DNA from: an uncultured Collinsella sp. | Lineage (GTDB): Bacteria > Actinomycetota > Coriobacteriia > Coriobacteriales > Coriobacteriaceae | NCBI GenBank assembly: GCA_900541665.1 | Contig: UQKV01000038.1 | Coordinates: forward strand, 1-21,094 | Direction of reading: 5' to 3' | DNA: 21,094 nt | In this document: positions 6,794 through 13,320 of the stretch, in pieces | Layout of the letters: each line of letters begins with the position of its first letter | Position numbering within the stretch: position 1 is the first letter of the stretch | Notes under the pieces: generated by a model | What the model saw: the letters and a program-made list of their open reading frames with translations, nothing else | What the model was told of the DNA's origin: nothing | The model's database searches: none | Program-made: the position numbers and the translations under genes

Positions 6794-6829
6794 GCGCGGC
6801 GCCGCCACTTGGGCGGGCCGTGCTTTTTT
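6794..6829 (+). terminator. Terminator-like hairpin in the nhaA leader
   Basis: GCGCGGCGCCGCC (6794-6806) pairs with GGCGGGCCGTGC (6812-6823), with one bulge and G-U pairs, followed directly by TTTTTT (6824-6829). It lies only 34 bases before the nhaA start and well after the ppaC terminator. It may be an attenuator in the nhaA leader or the end of a small RNA. Nothing recognisable is coded in 6655-6793. Confidence 0.6.
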
Positions 6830-6832
6830 AAG

Positions 6833-6855
6833 ACGGGAGCTTTCCCGTGAAAGGA
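6833..6855 (+). promoter_or_regulatory. Hairpin adjoining the nhaA Shine-Dalgarno
   Basis: ACGGGA (6833-6838) pairs with TCCCGT (6843-6848) around a 4-base loop, one base before AAAGGAG (6850-6855 region). The ATG is at 6863. It could modulate ribosome access. Confidence 0.4.
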
Positions 6856-6862
6856 GCCGCCC

Positions 6863-8221
6863 ATGGCAGCAACTGAGCAGCTGTTCAACGTTCGTGAGCG
6901 CAAGCGCTTTGAACGTCACGACATTTGGGAGCGCATCGCCGAGAACGGCACGATTTCCGCCGCCGTCATGGTCTTCGCCGCCATCGCCGCCGTCATTTGC
7001 GCCAATACCGATGCCTACGAGGCCATCCATCACTTTTTGGAGACCCCGCTGTATGTGGGTCTGGGCAATCTTACGGCCGGTCTCACCGTTGAGCTTTTCG
7101 TCAACGACTTTCTCATGGCGATTTTCTTTTTGCTGGTGGGCATTGAGCTCAAATATGAAATGACGGTCGGCGAGCTCAAAAACCCGCGCCAGGCTATGCT
7201 TCCCATGCTGGCGGCCGTGGGCGGCGTCGTCGTTCCCGCCTGCATCTATCTGATCTTTAACCATGCCGGCGCGCACAACGGCTGGGCCATTCCCATGGCA
7301 ACCGATATTGCCTTTGCGCTGGGCGTGCTGTCGCTTTTGGGCAATCGCGTGCCCAACGGCGTGCGTGTGTTCTTCTCGACGCTCGCCATCGCCGACGACC
7401 TCATCTCCATCGCCGCCATCGCCATCTTCTACGGTCAGAGCCCCAATCCGTTTTGGTTGGGCGCCGCCGCGCTTGTGACGTGCGCGCTCGTGTGGCTCAA
7501 CAAGACGCAGCACTACCGCCTCGCCCCGTATTCGGTGCTGGGCCTGCTGCTGTGGTTCTGCATGTTCAAGAGCGGCGTGCACGCTACGCTTGCCGGCGTC
7601 ATCCTGGCCTTCACCATCCCGGCCAAGTGCGGCGTCAAGCTCGATAGCCTCACCGATTGGTTGGGCGAGTGCCTGCCGCTGCTCGATGACCGCTACGACG
7701 CCGAGGCGCACATCCTGGGCCAGCATGACTTTACCGTCTCGACCACCAAGGTCGAGCGCGTCATGCACCGCGTGACCCCGCCGCTCATCCGCATGGAGCG
7801 TCTGATCTCCACACCGGTCAACTTTGTGATCCTGCCGATCTTTGCGTTCGTGAACGCACAGGTTCGCCTAGTGGGCGTGGACATGAGCACGCTGCTCACC
7901 GACCCGGTGACGCTCGGCGTGTACTTTGGCATGCTGCTGGGCAAGCCGATCGGCATCTTTGGCATGACGTTTGCCCTGGTTAAGTTTAGGGTCTGCGAGC
8001 TGCCGCACAATGTCAACTGGCACATGATTGCCGGTGTGGGCATTCTGGGCGGTATCGGCTTTACCATGTCGATCCTCATCAGTGGCCTTGCCTTCCCGAC
8101 GGCTCAGTTTGAGGTCCTGGCCGCCAAGGCCGCCATCCTTGCCGGTTCGGTCACCGCTGCCGTGCTCGGCATGATCTACATGAGCGTGGTCTGCAAGCAC
8201 CCCGCGCCCAAGGGCGAGTAG
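6863..8221 (+). CDS. nhaA: Na+/H+ antiporter NhaA
   Basis: This 452-residue inner-membrane antiporter exports Na+ (or Li+) in exchange for protons for pH and salt homeostasis. About eleven or twelve hydrophobic segments are seen. The key pair is in LAIADDLISIAAIAIFYG, where Asp178-Asp179 correspond to the ion-binding Asp163-Asp164 of E. coli NhaA. MATDIAFALGVLSLLG precedes it, and FKSGVHATLAGVILAFTIP and GILGGIGFTMSILISGLAF are family blocks. It is longer than the E. coli protein (388 residues) because of an N-terminal extension and a hydrophilic loop at about residues 255-310. The start follows AAAGGAG at 7-8 bases. It stands alone behind a structured leader. Confidence 0.96.
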   Translation: MAATEQLFNVRERKRFERHDIWERIAENGTISAAVMVFAAIAAVICANTDAYEAIHHFLETPLYVGLGNLTAGLTVELFVNDFLMAIFFLLVGIELKYEMTVGELKNPRQAMLPMLAAVGGVVVPACIYLIFNHAGAHNGWAIPMATDIAFALGVLSLLGNRVPNGVRVFFSTLAIADDLISIAAIAIFYGQSPNPFWLGAAALVTCALVWLNKTQHYRLAPYSVLGLLLWFCMFKSGVHATLAGVILAFTIPAKCGVKLDSLTDWLGECLPLLDDRYDAEAHILGQHDFTVSTTKVERVMHRVTPPLIRMERLISTPVNFVILPIFAFVNAQVRLVGVDMSTLLTDPVTLGVYFGMLLGKPIGIFGMTFALVKFRVCELPHNVNWHMIAGVGILGGIGFTMSILISGLAFPTAQFEVLAAKAAILAGSVTAAVLGMIYMSVVCKHPAPKGE

Positions 8222-8268
8222 GCGCGTAAAAAATTGGGGCCGGGCATGCCCCGGATGCCCTCGTGTGC

Positions 8269-8307
8269 AAAAAACGCCGTTTGTGAGTACTGTCACAAAC
8301 GGCGTTT
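8269..8307. terminator. Bidirectional terminator after nhaA
   Basis: Perfect 15-base inverted repeat AAACGCCGTTTGTGA (8272-8286) / TCACAAACGGCGTTT (8293-8307) with loop GTACTG. The minus-strand T-run (six bases, 8274-8269) is better than the plus-strand one (GTTTCATTTT). It can end nhaA transcripts on plus and transcripts coming from the 8552-8806 gene, or a small RNA, on minus. Confidence 0.88.
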
Positions 8308-8551
8308 CATTTTACGCACTAAAAATAATGGACAACTACATGCTGCTTGTACGTTAACGAGTGGCCGGTAGATTAGAAAATGACAATAAGGTCCTTAAAA
8401 AGAGGGCGAACGAGGCCAAAAAGGGCTGTTTTTGCCAAAAATCGCTGCCACTAAAAAAGTAACAGTACTCATATTTGCGCTTTTTTGAACACAAGCCCTA
8501 AAACAAGCCTCGCCAAGGTCGGGAAGCGGGCCAAATCGCCGGCCTCGAGGC
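8308..8551. other. AT-richer noncoding region, possible small RNA
   Basis: No plausible gene lies in these 244 bases on either strand. The composition is clearly more AT-rich than the surroundings, with several A/T runs. The decamer TGAGTACTGT from the terminator loop region (8284-8293) recurs inverted as ACAGTACTCA at about 8462-8471. On the minus strand the region leads straight into a strong terminator, which would suit either a long 3' untranslated region of the 84-residue gene or an independent small RNA. No promoter is convincing. Confidence 0.3.
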
Positions 8552-8806
8552 TTATTCCACCGTTCCGTAGACGGCGCCCCAGCCGTGGGCGGCCAAGGCG
8601 GAGTTGAGCTGGTCGCAAAGTGACTGGCGGTCGTAGTAACCGGGCGGCAAAAGGTTCACGATTTCCATGAGGTCGGGTGCCAGGTCCAAGATCTCGGCCT
8701 GCACAATCAGGTCCAGGCGGTCAATGGCGCGGCGATCGTAAAACAGTCCGTCGACCAGGCGCTGCAGGTCGCCGAATTCCTCGGCCTGGATCGATCCGTA
8801 TTCCAT
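8552..8806 (-). CDS. Hypothetical protein, 84 residues
   Basis: A small acidic cytoplasmic protein of unknown function. The ATG at 8806 is supported by an excellent GAGGAGG (8817-8811, minus strand) four bases upstream; an upstream in-frame ATG at 8857 lacks one. No signal peptide, membrane segment or metal motif is seen. The sequence is mostly helical in character (for example EEFGDLQRLVDGLFYDRRAI) and ends with GWGAVYGTVE. Codon use fits the neighbours, so it is very likely a real gene. It is alone on the minus strand between nhaA and the aminotransferase. Confidence 0.75.
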   Translation of the reverse strand: MEYGSIQAEEFGDLQRLVDGLFYDRRAIDRLDLIVQAEILDLAPDLMEIVNLLPPGYYDRQSLCDQLNSALAAHGWGAVYGTVE

Positions 8807-8908
8807 AGTGCCTCCTCGGGCGCCCCACGCCGGCATGCGCGGCGATTCGTAATTCATTGCGATGAACTTAATCTATCACGGCTTCATAACGTTGCGGCGG
8901 TGGCGGTC

Positions 8909-8914
8909 TATACT
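8909..8914 (+). promoter_or_regulatory. Candidate -10 box of the aminotransferase gene
   Basis: TATACT lies 42 bases before the start codon. TTGCGG (8892-8897) is too close to serve as a standard -35 box, so only the -10 is proposed. Confidence 0.35.
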
Positions 8915-8955
8915 TAGACGAACTGCAACGTACCGCTTCGCGAAAGGTCGCACCC

Positions 8956-10260
8956 ATGCAGACGATCTACCAGAAGATGGAAACCACCGAACTCGATGCC
9001 GCCATCGAGGCGCTCAAAGCCGAGGTTGCCGAGGTCAAGGCCAAGGGCCTGGCGCTCGACATGGCCCGCGGCAAGCCGTCGCCCTCCCAGGTGGACATCT
9101 CTCGACCCATGCTCGATATCCTCAATGCCGATGCCGATCTGCACGACGGCAACGTCGACTGCTCCAACTACGGCTGCTTTGAGGGCATTCCCTCGGCACG
9201 CAAGCTGGCGGGGGAGTTCCTGGGTTGCCCCGCCGAGCAGACGCTCGTACTGGGTTCGTCGAGCTTGCTGATTGAGCATGACATCGCCGGCATGTTCTGG
9301 CGCTGCGGCTCGTGCGGCAGCGAGCCCTGGGATGCCTACGAGGCCGCGCACGACGGCAAGAAGGTCAAGTTCCTGTGCCCCGTCCCCGGCTACGACCGTC
9401 ACTTTGGCATCACCGCCGACCTGGGCATCGAGAACGTTCCCGTCGCGATGACCGACAACGGCCCCGATATGGACGAGATCGAGCGCCTCGTTGCCGCCGA
9501 TGATTCCATCAAGGGTATCTGGTGCGTGCCCAAGTATTCCAACCCCACGGGTATCACCTTTAGCGAGGACACCGTGCGCCGCCTGGTCGAGATGCCCACG
9601 GCCGCGCCCGATTTCCGCATCTTCTGGGACAACGCCTACTGCGTGCACGACCTGTACGACGAGACCGACGAGCTCGCCAACATCTTTGACCTCGCCCGCG
9701 CGGCGGGCACCGAGGATCGCGTGGTGGCCTTTGCCTCGACGTCCAAGATCACCTTCCCGGGCGCCGGTATCGGCTTTATCGGCGCGAGCCCCGCGGTCAT
9801 CGCCGAGTTCTCCAAGTGTCTGAAGGCCGGCCTCATCAGCGCCGACAAGCTCAACCAGCTGCGCCACGTTCGCTTCCTTCCCACTATCGAGGCGGTCAAG
9901 GAGCACATGAAGAAGCATGCCGAGTTTTTGCGCCCGCGCTTTGAGGCGGTTGAGCGCAAGCTCACCGAGGGCCTGGGCGAGACGGGCTGCGCTACCTGGA
10001 CGCATCCTCGCGGCGGCTACTTTGTGAGTTTCGATGGTCCCGAGGGCTCGGCCCAGAAGGTTGCGGCGCTCTGCGCCGAGCTGGGTGTTAAGCTTACGCC
10101 GGCTGGTGCCACCTGGCCTTATGGCAAGGATCCGCGCGACACCAACATCCGCATCGCGCCGAGCTATCCCACGGTCGAGGACCTGGAGGCAGCACTCGAC
10201 GTACTGGTGTTGGCCGTCAAACTCGTCGCTGCCGAGCTTGCTCGTGCCGAGCGCGCCTAA
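8956..10260 (+). CDS. Aspartate aminotransferase, subgroup Ic (PLP-dependent)
   Basis: This 434-residue PLP enzyme moves the amino group of aspartate to 2-oxoglutarate. It closely resembles the actinobacterial Ic type known from Corynebacterium glutamicum: LDMARGKPSPSQ, CPVPGYDRHFGITADLG, KYSNPTGITFSED, FWDNAYCVHDLYDE, STSKITFPGAGIGF and NIRIAPSYPTVEDLEAALD all align with that family. The Schiff-base lysine is Lys264 in STSKITF. Length matches (about 430). The start has AAAGG (8943-8947) eight bases upstream. The STAS gene follows after 66 bases, with a possible promoter between. Confidence 0.9.
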   Translation: MQTIYQKMETTELDAAIEALKAEVAEVKAKGLALDMARGKPSPSQVDISRPMLDILNADADLHDGNVDCSNYGCFEGIPSARKLAGEFLGCPAEQTLVLGSSSLLIEHDIAGMFWRCGSCGSEPWDAYEAAHDGKKVKFLCPVPGYDRHFGITADLGIENVPVAMTDNGPDMDEIERLVAADDSIKGIWCVPKYSNPTGITFSEDTVRRLVEMPTAAPDFRIFWDNAYCVHDLYDETDELANIFDLARAAGTEDRVVAFASTSKITFPGAGIGFIGASPAVIAEFSKCLKAGLISADKLNQLRHVRFLPTIEAVKEHMKKHAEFLRPRFEAVERKLTEGLGETGCATWTHPRGGYFVSFDGPEGSAQKVAALCAELGVKLTPAGATWPYGKDPRDTNIRIAPSYPTVEDLEAALDVLVLAVKLVAAELARAERA

Positions 10261-10289
10261 CGCCTAGGGCCCCGCAAGTCCGCGTCCAG

Positions 10290-10295
10290 TACTAT
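10290..10295 (+). promoter_or_regulatory. Candidate -10 box before the STAS gene
   Basis: TACTAT lies 32 bases before the ATG at 10327, with no clear -35. The gene could instead be cotranscribed with the aminotransferase. Confidence 0.25.
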
Positions 10296-10326
10296 CAGCA
10301 CTCTCGATTCGCAAAGGAGCGTATAC

Positions 10327-10641
10327 ATGGATTTGGGTATTTCCACCAACCCCACGCCGGAGCTCTACACCATTAAGGTGACCGGCGAGATTGATATTTC
10401 TAATGCCGACAGCCTGCGCAATGCCATCGATCTGGCGCTTGAGCAGCCCACCGAGGCCGTCGAGCTCGACTTTGCCCAGGTGAGCTACATCGACTCCACG
10501 GGTATTGGCGTGCTCGTGGGTGCCGCCCACCATGCGGACGACCACGGAAAGCGTTTTAGCTGCGTCAACGTTCAGCCTCCGGTGATGCGCGTGGTACAGC
10601 TGTTGGGCGTCGACCAGGAGATTTCGATCACGGCGGCATAA
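10327..10641 (+). CDS. STAS-domain anti-sigma factor antagonist
   Basis: This 104-residue single STAS domain resembles SpoIIAA/RsbV, which bind an anti-sigma kinase when unphosphorylated. The phospho-site loop VSYIDSTGIGVLVGA contains Ser57, followed by Thr58, in the standard position. The N-terminal strand IKVTGEIDISNADSLR is also typical. AAAGGAG lies upstream of ATG 10327. No anti-sigma kinase (RsbW/SpoIIAB), phosphatase or sigma factor is in the window, so its partner must be elsewhere. The family is clear; the pathway is not. Confidence 0.92.
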   Translation: MDLGISTNPTPELYTIKVTGEIDISNADSLRNAIDLALEQPTEAVELDFAQVSYIDSTGIGVLVGAAHHADDHGKRFSCVNVQPPVMRVVQLLGVDQEISITAA

Positions 10642-10714
10642 GCCCTGCCCCAAAAAGGGCCGTGCCGTTTGGCATATGTTTGTGATGCGCTCGGACGTTT
10701 TGGCGTCCGGGCGC

Positions 10715-10720
10715 TATACT
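10715..10720 (+). promoter_or_regulatory. Candidate -10 box of the tat-hyp cluster
   Basis: TATACT lies 76 bases before the tatA start. A GGACG/CGTCC inverted repeat (10693-10708) covers the expected -35 region and could be a regulator site. No strong -35 is seen. Confidence 0.35.
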
Positions 10721-10763
10721 TGACCGAATGAATAGACGAGTTCCGGCCGAATGGCGCGGTGCG

Positions 10764-10790
10764 GGCTCGACTCACATCGAGCCTTGGAGG
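10764..10790 (+). promoter_or_regulatory. Hairpin adjoining the tatA Shine-Dalgarno
   Basis: GGCTCGA (10764-10770) pairs perfectly with TCGAGCC (10777-10783), two bases before GGAGG (10786-10790). The GTG start is at 10796. This Shine-Dalgarno supports GTG 10796 over the upstream in-frame ATG at 10751. Confidence 0.5.
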
Positions 10791-10795
10791 TATGT

Positions 10796-11374
10796 GTGTT
10801 TGGTATTGGAGAGGGTGAGCTGGCAATCATCGTGGTCTTCGGCTTTTTGCTGTTTGGCCCGGATAAGCTCCCGCAGATGGGCCGCACGATCGGCCGTGCC
10901 ATCCGTCAGTTCCGCGAGACGCAGGAAAAGATGACGGCCGTTGTTCAGTCCGAGATCATCGATCCGGTAAGCGAAGCCGCGTCGGCCCCGGTCAAGCCCA
11001 AGAAGGCTGCCGTCGATGACGATTCCGATGCGGACGAGGATGCCGCCGAGACGGCTGCGCCCGCAAAGAAGGAGACCTTTGCCGAGCGCCGTGCCCGCCT
11101 TGCCGCCGAGAAGGCCGCAAGCGAGGGTGCCACCGAGGGCGAAGGCGCTGCTGATGAGGCCGAGCCCGCCAAGGCCGAGCCTGCCGCTGCCACCGTCGAT
11201 CCCGAACCTGCTGCAGAGCCGGAGCCCGAGCCCGAGCCGGCAGAGCCCACGACGGCCGATCTCTACGCCCGTCGTCCCCGCAAGCGCAAGGCCGTCGTCG
11301 ACCAGCTCGCTCGCGAGCTCGAGGCCGAGGACGACGCTGCTGCCGCCGACGCCTCGAAGGGAGGCGATGAGTAA
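10796..11374 (+). CDS. tatA: Twin-arginine translocase subunit TatA/TatB
   Basis: Tat export moves folded proteins with twin-arginine signals across the membrane. From GTG 10796 the 192-residue product starts MFGIGEGELAIIVVFGFLLF, followed by GPDKLPQMGRTIGRAI. This is the short membrane helix, FGP hinge and amphipathic helix of the TatA/B family. The remaining roughly 130 residues are a highly charged Ala/Glu/Pro-rich tail with Glu-Pro repeats (about residues 135-155), probably disordered. That tail is longer than usual for TatA. No second TatA/B gene is nearby, so this protein may serve both roles. Its stop codon overlaps the tatC ATG by one base. Confidence 0.9.
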   Translation: MFGIGEGELAIIVVFGFLLFGPDKLPQMGRTIGRAIRQFRETQEKMTAVVQSEIIDPVSEAASAPVKPKKAAVDDDSDADEDAAETAAPAKKETFAERRARLAAEKAASEGATEGEGAADEAEPAKAEPAAATVDPEPAAEPEPEPEPAEPTTADLYARRPRKRKAVVDQLARELEAEDDAAAADASKGGDE

Positions 11375-12165
11375 TGCCTATCGGACCTGCGCGTATGCCG
11401 CTCTTCGATCACCTGGGAGAACTCCGTCGCCGCCTGACCATCGTGGTCGTGTCGGTGTTTGCCGCCGCTATCGTGCTGTATTTCGCCACGCCTGTGGTGC
11501 TCGACATCCTGGAAGACCCCATCCGCTCTTTTGTGCCGGACGGTAAGTTCTACATTACCACCACGCTCGGCGGCTTTGGTTTGCGCTTTTCGCTGGCCAT
11601 CAAGATGGCCGTGGTCATGTGCACGCCCATGATCATCTGGCAGATCCTGGCGTTTTTCCTGCCGGCGCTTCGCCCCAACGAGCGCAAGTGGGTCGTGCCC
11701 ACGGTGCTCGCCTCGACGGTGCTGTTCTTCCTGGGCGCCATCTTTTGCTACTTCATCATCATTCCTGCGGGCTTTGAGTGGCTCATCGGCGAGACCTCGG
11801 CCGTCGCTACGGCGCTGCCCGATCTGGAGAACTACGTCAACATGGAGCTGCTCTTTATGATCGGCTTTGGCGTGGCGTTTGAGCTGCCGCTCATCATCTT
11901 CTATCTGTCCGTCTTCCACATCGTGTCCTACGCTGCTTTCCGCGGTGCCTGGCGTTATGTATACGTTGGCCTGCTCGTGGGTTCGGCCGTGATCACGCCC
12001 GACGGCTCGCCCGTCACCCTGGGCCTTATGTACGGTGCTCTGCTTTCGCTCTACGAGATCTCGCTCGCTATCGCCCGCGTGGTCATTACCGCGCGCGAGG
12101 GCAAAGAGGGCCTGTTCGTGAGCCGTCTGGACCTGTTCTCGGACGACGAGGACGACGAGGAGTAA
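11374..12165 (+). CDS. tatC: Twin-arginine translocase subunit TatC
   Basis: This 263-residue six-helix membrane protein is the Tat signal-peptide receptor. FDHLGELRRRLTIVV carries Glu16, matching signal-binding Glu15 of E. coli TatC. NERKWVVP carries Glu103, and FGVAFELPLIIFYL carries Glu170, both key family positions. The C-terminus is acidic (SDDEDDEE). The ATG overlaps the tatA stop (TAATG), showing translational coupling; GGGAGG (11359-11364) serves it from inside tatA. hypA begins six bases after its stop. Confidence 0.96.
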   Translation: MPIGPARMPLFDHLGELRRRLTIVVVSVFAAAIVLYFATPVVLDILEDPIRSFVPDGKFYITTTLGGFGLRFSLAIKMAVVMCTPMIIWQILAFFLPALRPNERKWVVPTVLASTVLFFLGAIFCYFIIIPAGFEWLIGETSAVATALPDLENYVNMELLFMIGFGVAFELPLIIFYLSVFHIVSYAAFRGAWRYVYVGLLVGSAVITPDGSPVTLGLMYGALLSLYEISLAIARVVITAREGKEGLFVSRLDLFSDDEDDEE

Positions 12166-12171
12166 AACGGT

Positions 12172-12528
12172 ATGCACGAGGTTGGCATTGTCAACGGCAT
12201 ACTCGATACAGTGATTCGCGCGGCGCGTGGGGCGGGGGCCTCGCGCGCCGTTTTGGTGACGCTGCGTATCGGGGATATGACCGAGGTCGTGCGCGAGGCG
12301 CTCGACTTTGCCTGGGAGACGTTTCGCGACGAGGACCCGCTCACGCGCGGCTGCGAGCTTGCTGTGGAGGAAGTCCATCCACAAAGCGAGTGCCTGGACT
12401 GCGGCGAGGTCTTTGAGCACGACCGCTTCCATTGCCGCTGTCCCCAGTGTGGCGGCGCCAACGTGCGTCTGCTGCACGGCCGCGAGCTCGACATCGCCAG
12501 TATCGAAATCGAAACCCCCGACGATTAA
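12172..12528 (+). CDS. hypA: Hydrogenase nickel-incorporation protein HypA
   Basis: This 118-residue metallochaperone delivers Ni2+ to [NiFe]-hydrogenase large subunit together with HypB. MHEVGIV gives the essential N-terminal Met-His-Glu nickel site (His2, Glu3). A zinc site is formed by CLDC (Cys74, Cys77) and CPQC (Cys90, Cys93), with an additional Cys88. Length is typical. It follows tatC by six bases with a GAGGAG Shine-Dalgarno inside tatC. No hydrogenase structural gene is in the window. Confidence 0.95.
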   Translation: MHEVGIVNGILDTVIRAARGAGASRAVLVTLRIGDMTEVVREALDFAWETFRDEDPLTRGCELAVEEVHPQSECLDCGEVFEHDRFHCRCPQCGGANVRLLHGRELDIASIEIETPDD

Positions 12529-12582
12529 CCCGCCAGCAACCTGGGGACGGGGTATAAATGGTAGAAGTAAGGAGCGCCGAGT

Positions 12583-13266
12583 ATGGCCGAGAAAACGATT
12601 GATATCGCATCGCCGATTCTGTCGCGCAATGAGCGCCTGGCAGATCAGCTGCGACAGCGATTTAAAGAGACAAACACCTATGTGATCAATGTGCTGTCGA
12701 GCCCCGGCTCGGGTAAGACAACAACGATTCTGGGCACCAACGAGCGCCTGCGCGACAAGGCCGGCTTGCGCTGCGCCGTCATCGAGGGCGATATCGCCTC
12801 GGATGTCGACGCCATCACCATGAAGGAAGCCGGCATGCCCGCCATCCAGATCAACACGGGCGGCCTGTGCCACCTTGAGGGCAATATGATCATGGAGGCT
12901 GTTGACGCGTTCGACCAGGCCGTTGGGCTCGATAACATCGATGTCATCTTTATCGAAAACGTGGGTAACCTGGTCTGCCCAGTTGACTTTGACCTGGGCG
13001 AGAACCTGTCCATCATGATCCTCTCGGTGCCCGAGGGCGACGACAAGCCCATCAAGTACCCGGGCATCTTCCAGCACGCCGGCGCACAGCTGCTCAACAA
13101 GGTCGATGTGGCCCCGGCTTTCGATTTTGACATGGATAGGTATACTAAGACACTCGATGACCTCAATCCGCAGGCGCCGCGGTTTTCCGTCAGCGCGCGC
13201 AAGGGCGAGGGCATGGATGCCTGGTGCGATTGGCTCATCGGGCAGATTGAGCAAGCAAGGGCGTAA
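12583..13266 (+). CDS. hypB: Hydrogenase/urease nickel-incorporation GTPase HypB
   Basis: This 227-residue SIMIBI-class GTPase drives nickel transfer with HypA. It shows Walker A SSPGSGKTT (Lys45, Thr46), the switch and metal motif GGLCHLEG (Cys96, His97), IENVGNLVCP (Cys132) and the guanine-specificity NKVD (172-175). The N-terminus lacks both the CxxCGC high-affinity nickel motif and a His-rich stretch, so it is a minimal HypB with only the G-domain metal site. AAGGAG lies eight bases before the ATG. A TATAAA box at 12553-12558 in the hypA-hypB spacer could be an internal promoter, but no -35 matches. Confidence 0.96.
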   Translation: MAEKTIDIASPILSRNERLADQLRQRFKETNTYVINVLSSPGSGKTTTILGTNERLRDKAGLRCAVIEGDIASDVDAITMKEAGMPAIQINTGGLCHLEGNMIMEAVDAFDQAVGLDNIDVIFIENVGNLVCPVDFDLGENLSIMILSVPEGDDKPIKYPGIFQHAGAQLLNKVDVAPAFDFDMDRYTKTLDDLNPQAPRFSVSARKGEGMDAWCDWLIGQIEQARA

Positions 13267-13320
13267 GTCGGCCGCCATACGGGCGGGCGTAGCCGCAGAG
13301 ATACGAGATAGGAGCCTCTT

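Noticed and set aside
5636..7768. 710-codon open frame on the minus strand across ppaC and nhaA
   Set aside because: It runs antisense to two well-identified genes and its product is low-complexity, rich in Gly, Asp and His. Strong third-position GC bias removes stops from the opposite strand. No Shine-Dalgarno or family motif supports it.
8866..8914. TTGCGG/TATACT as a complete sigma-70 promoter before the aminotransferase
   Set aside because: Spacing is only 11 bases, too short for a standard promoter; only the -10 box was kept.
10261..10326. Intrinsic terminator between aminotransferase and STAS genes
   Set aside because: No stem of useful length and no T-run were found, so cotranscription remains possible.
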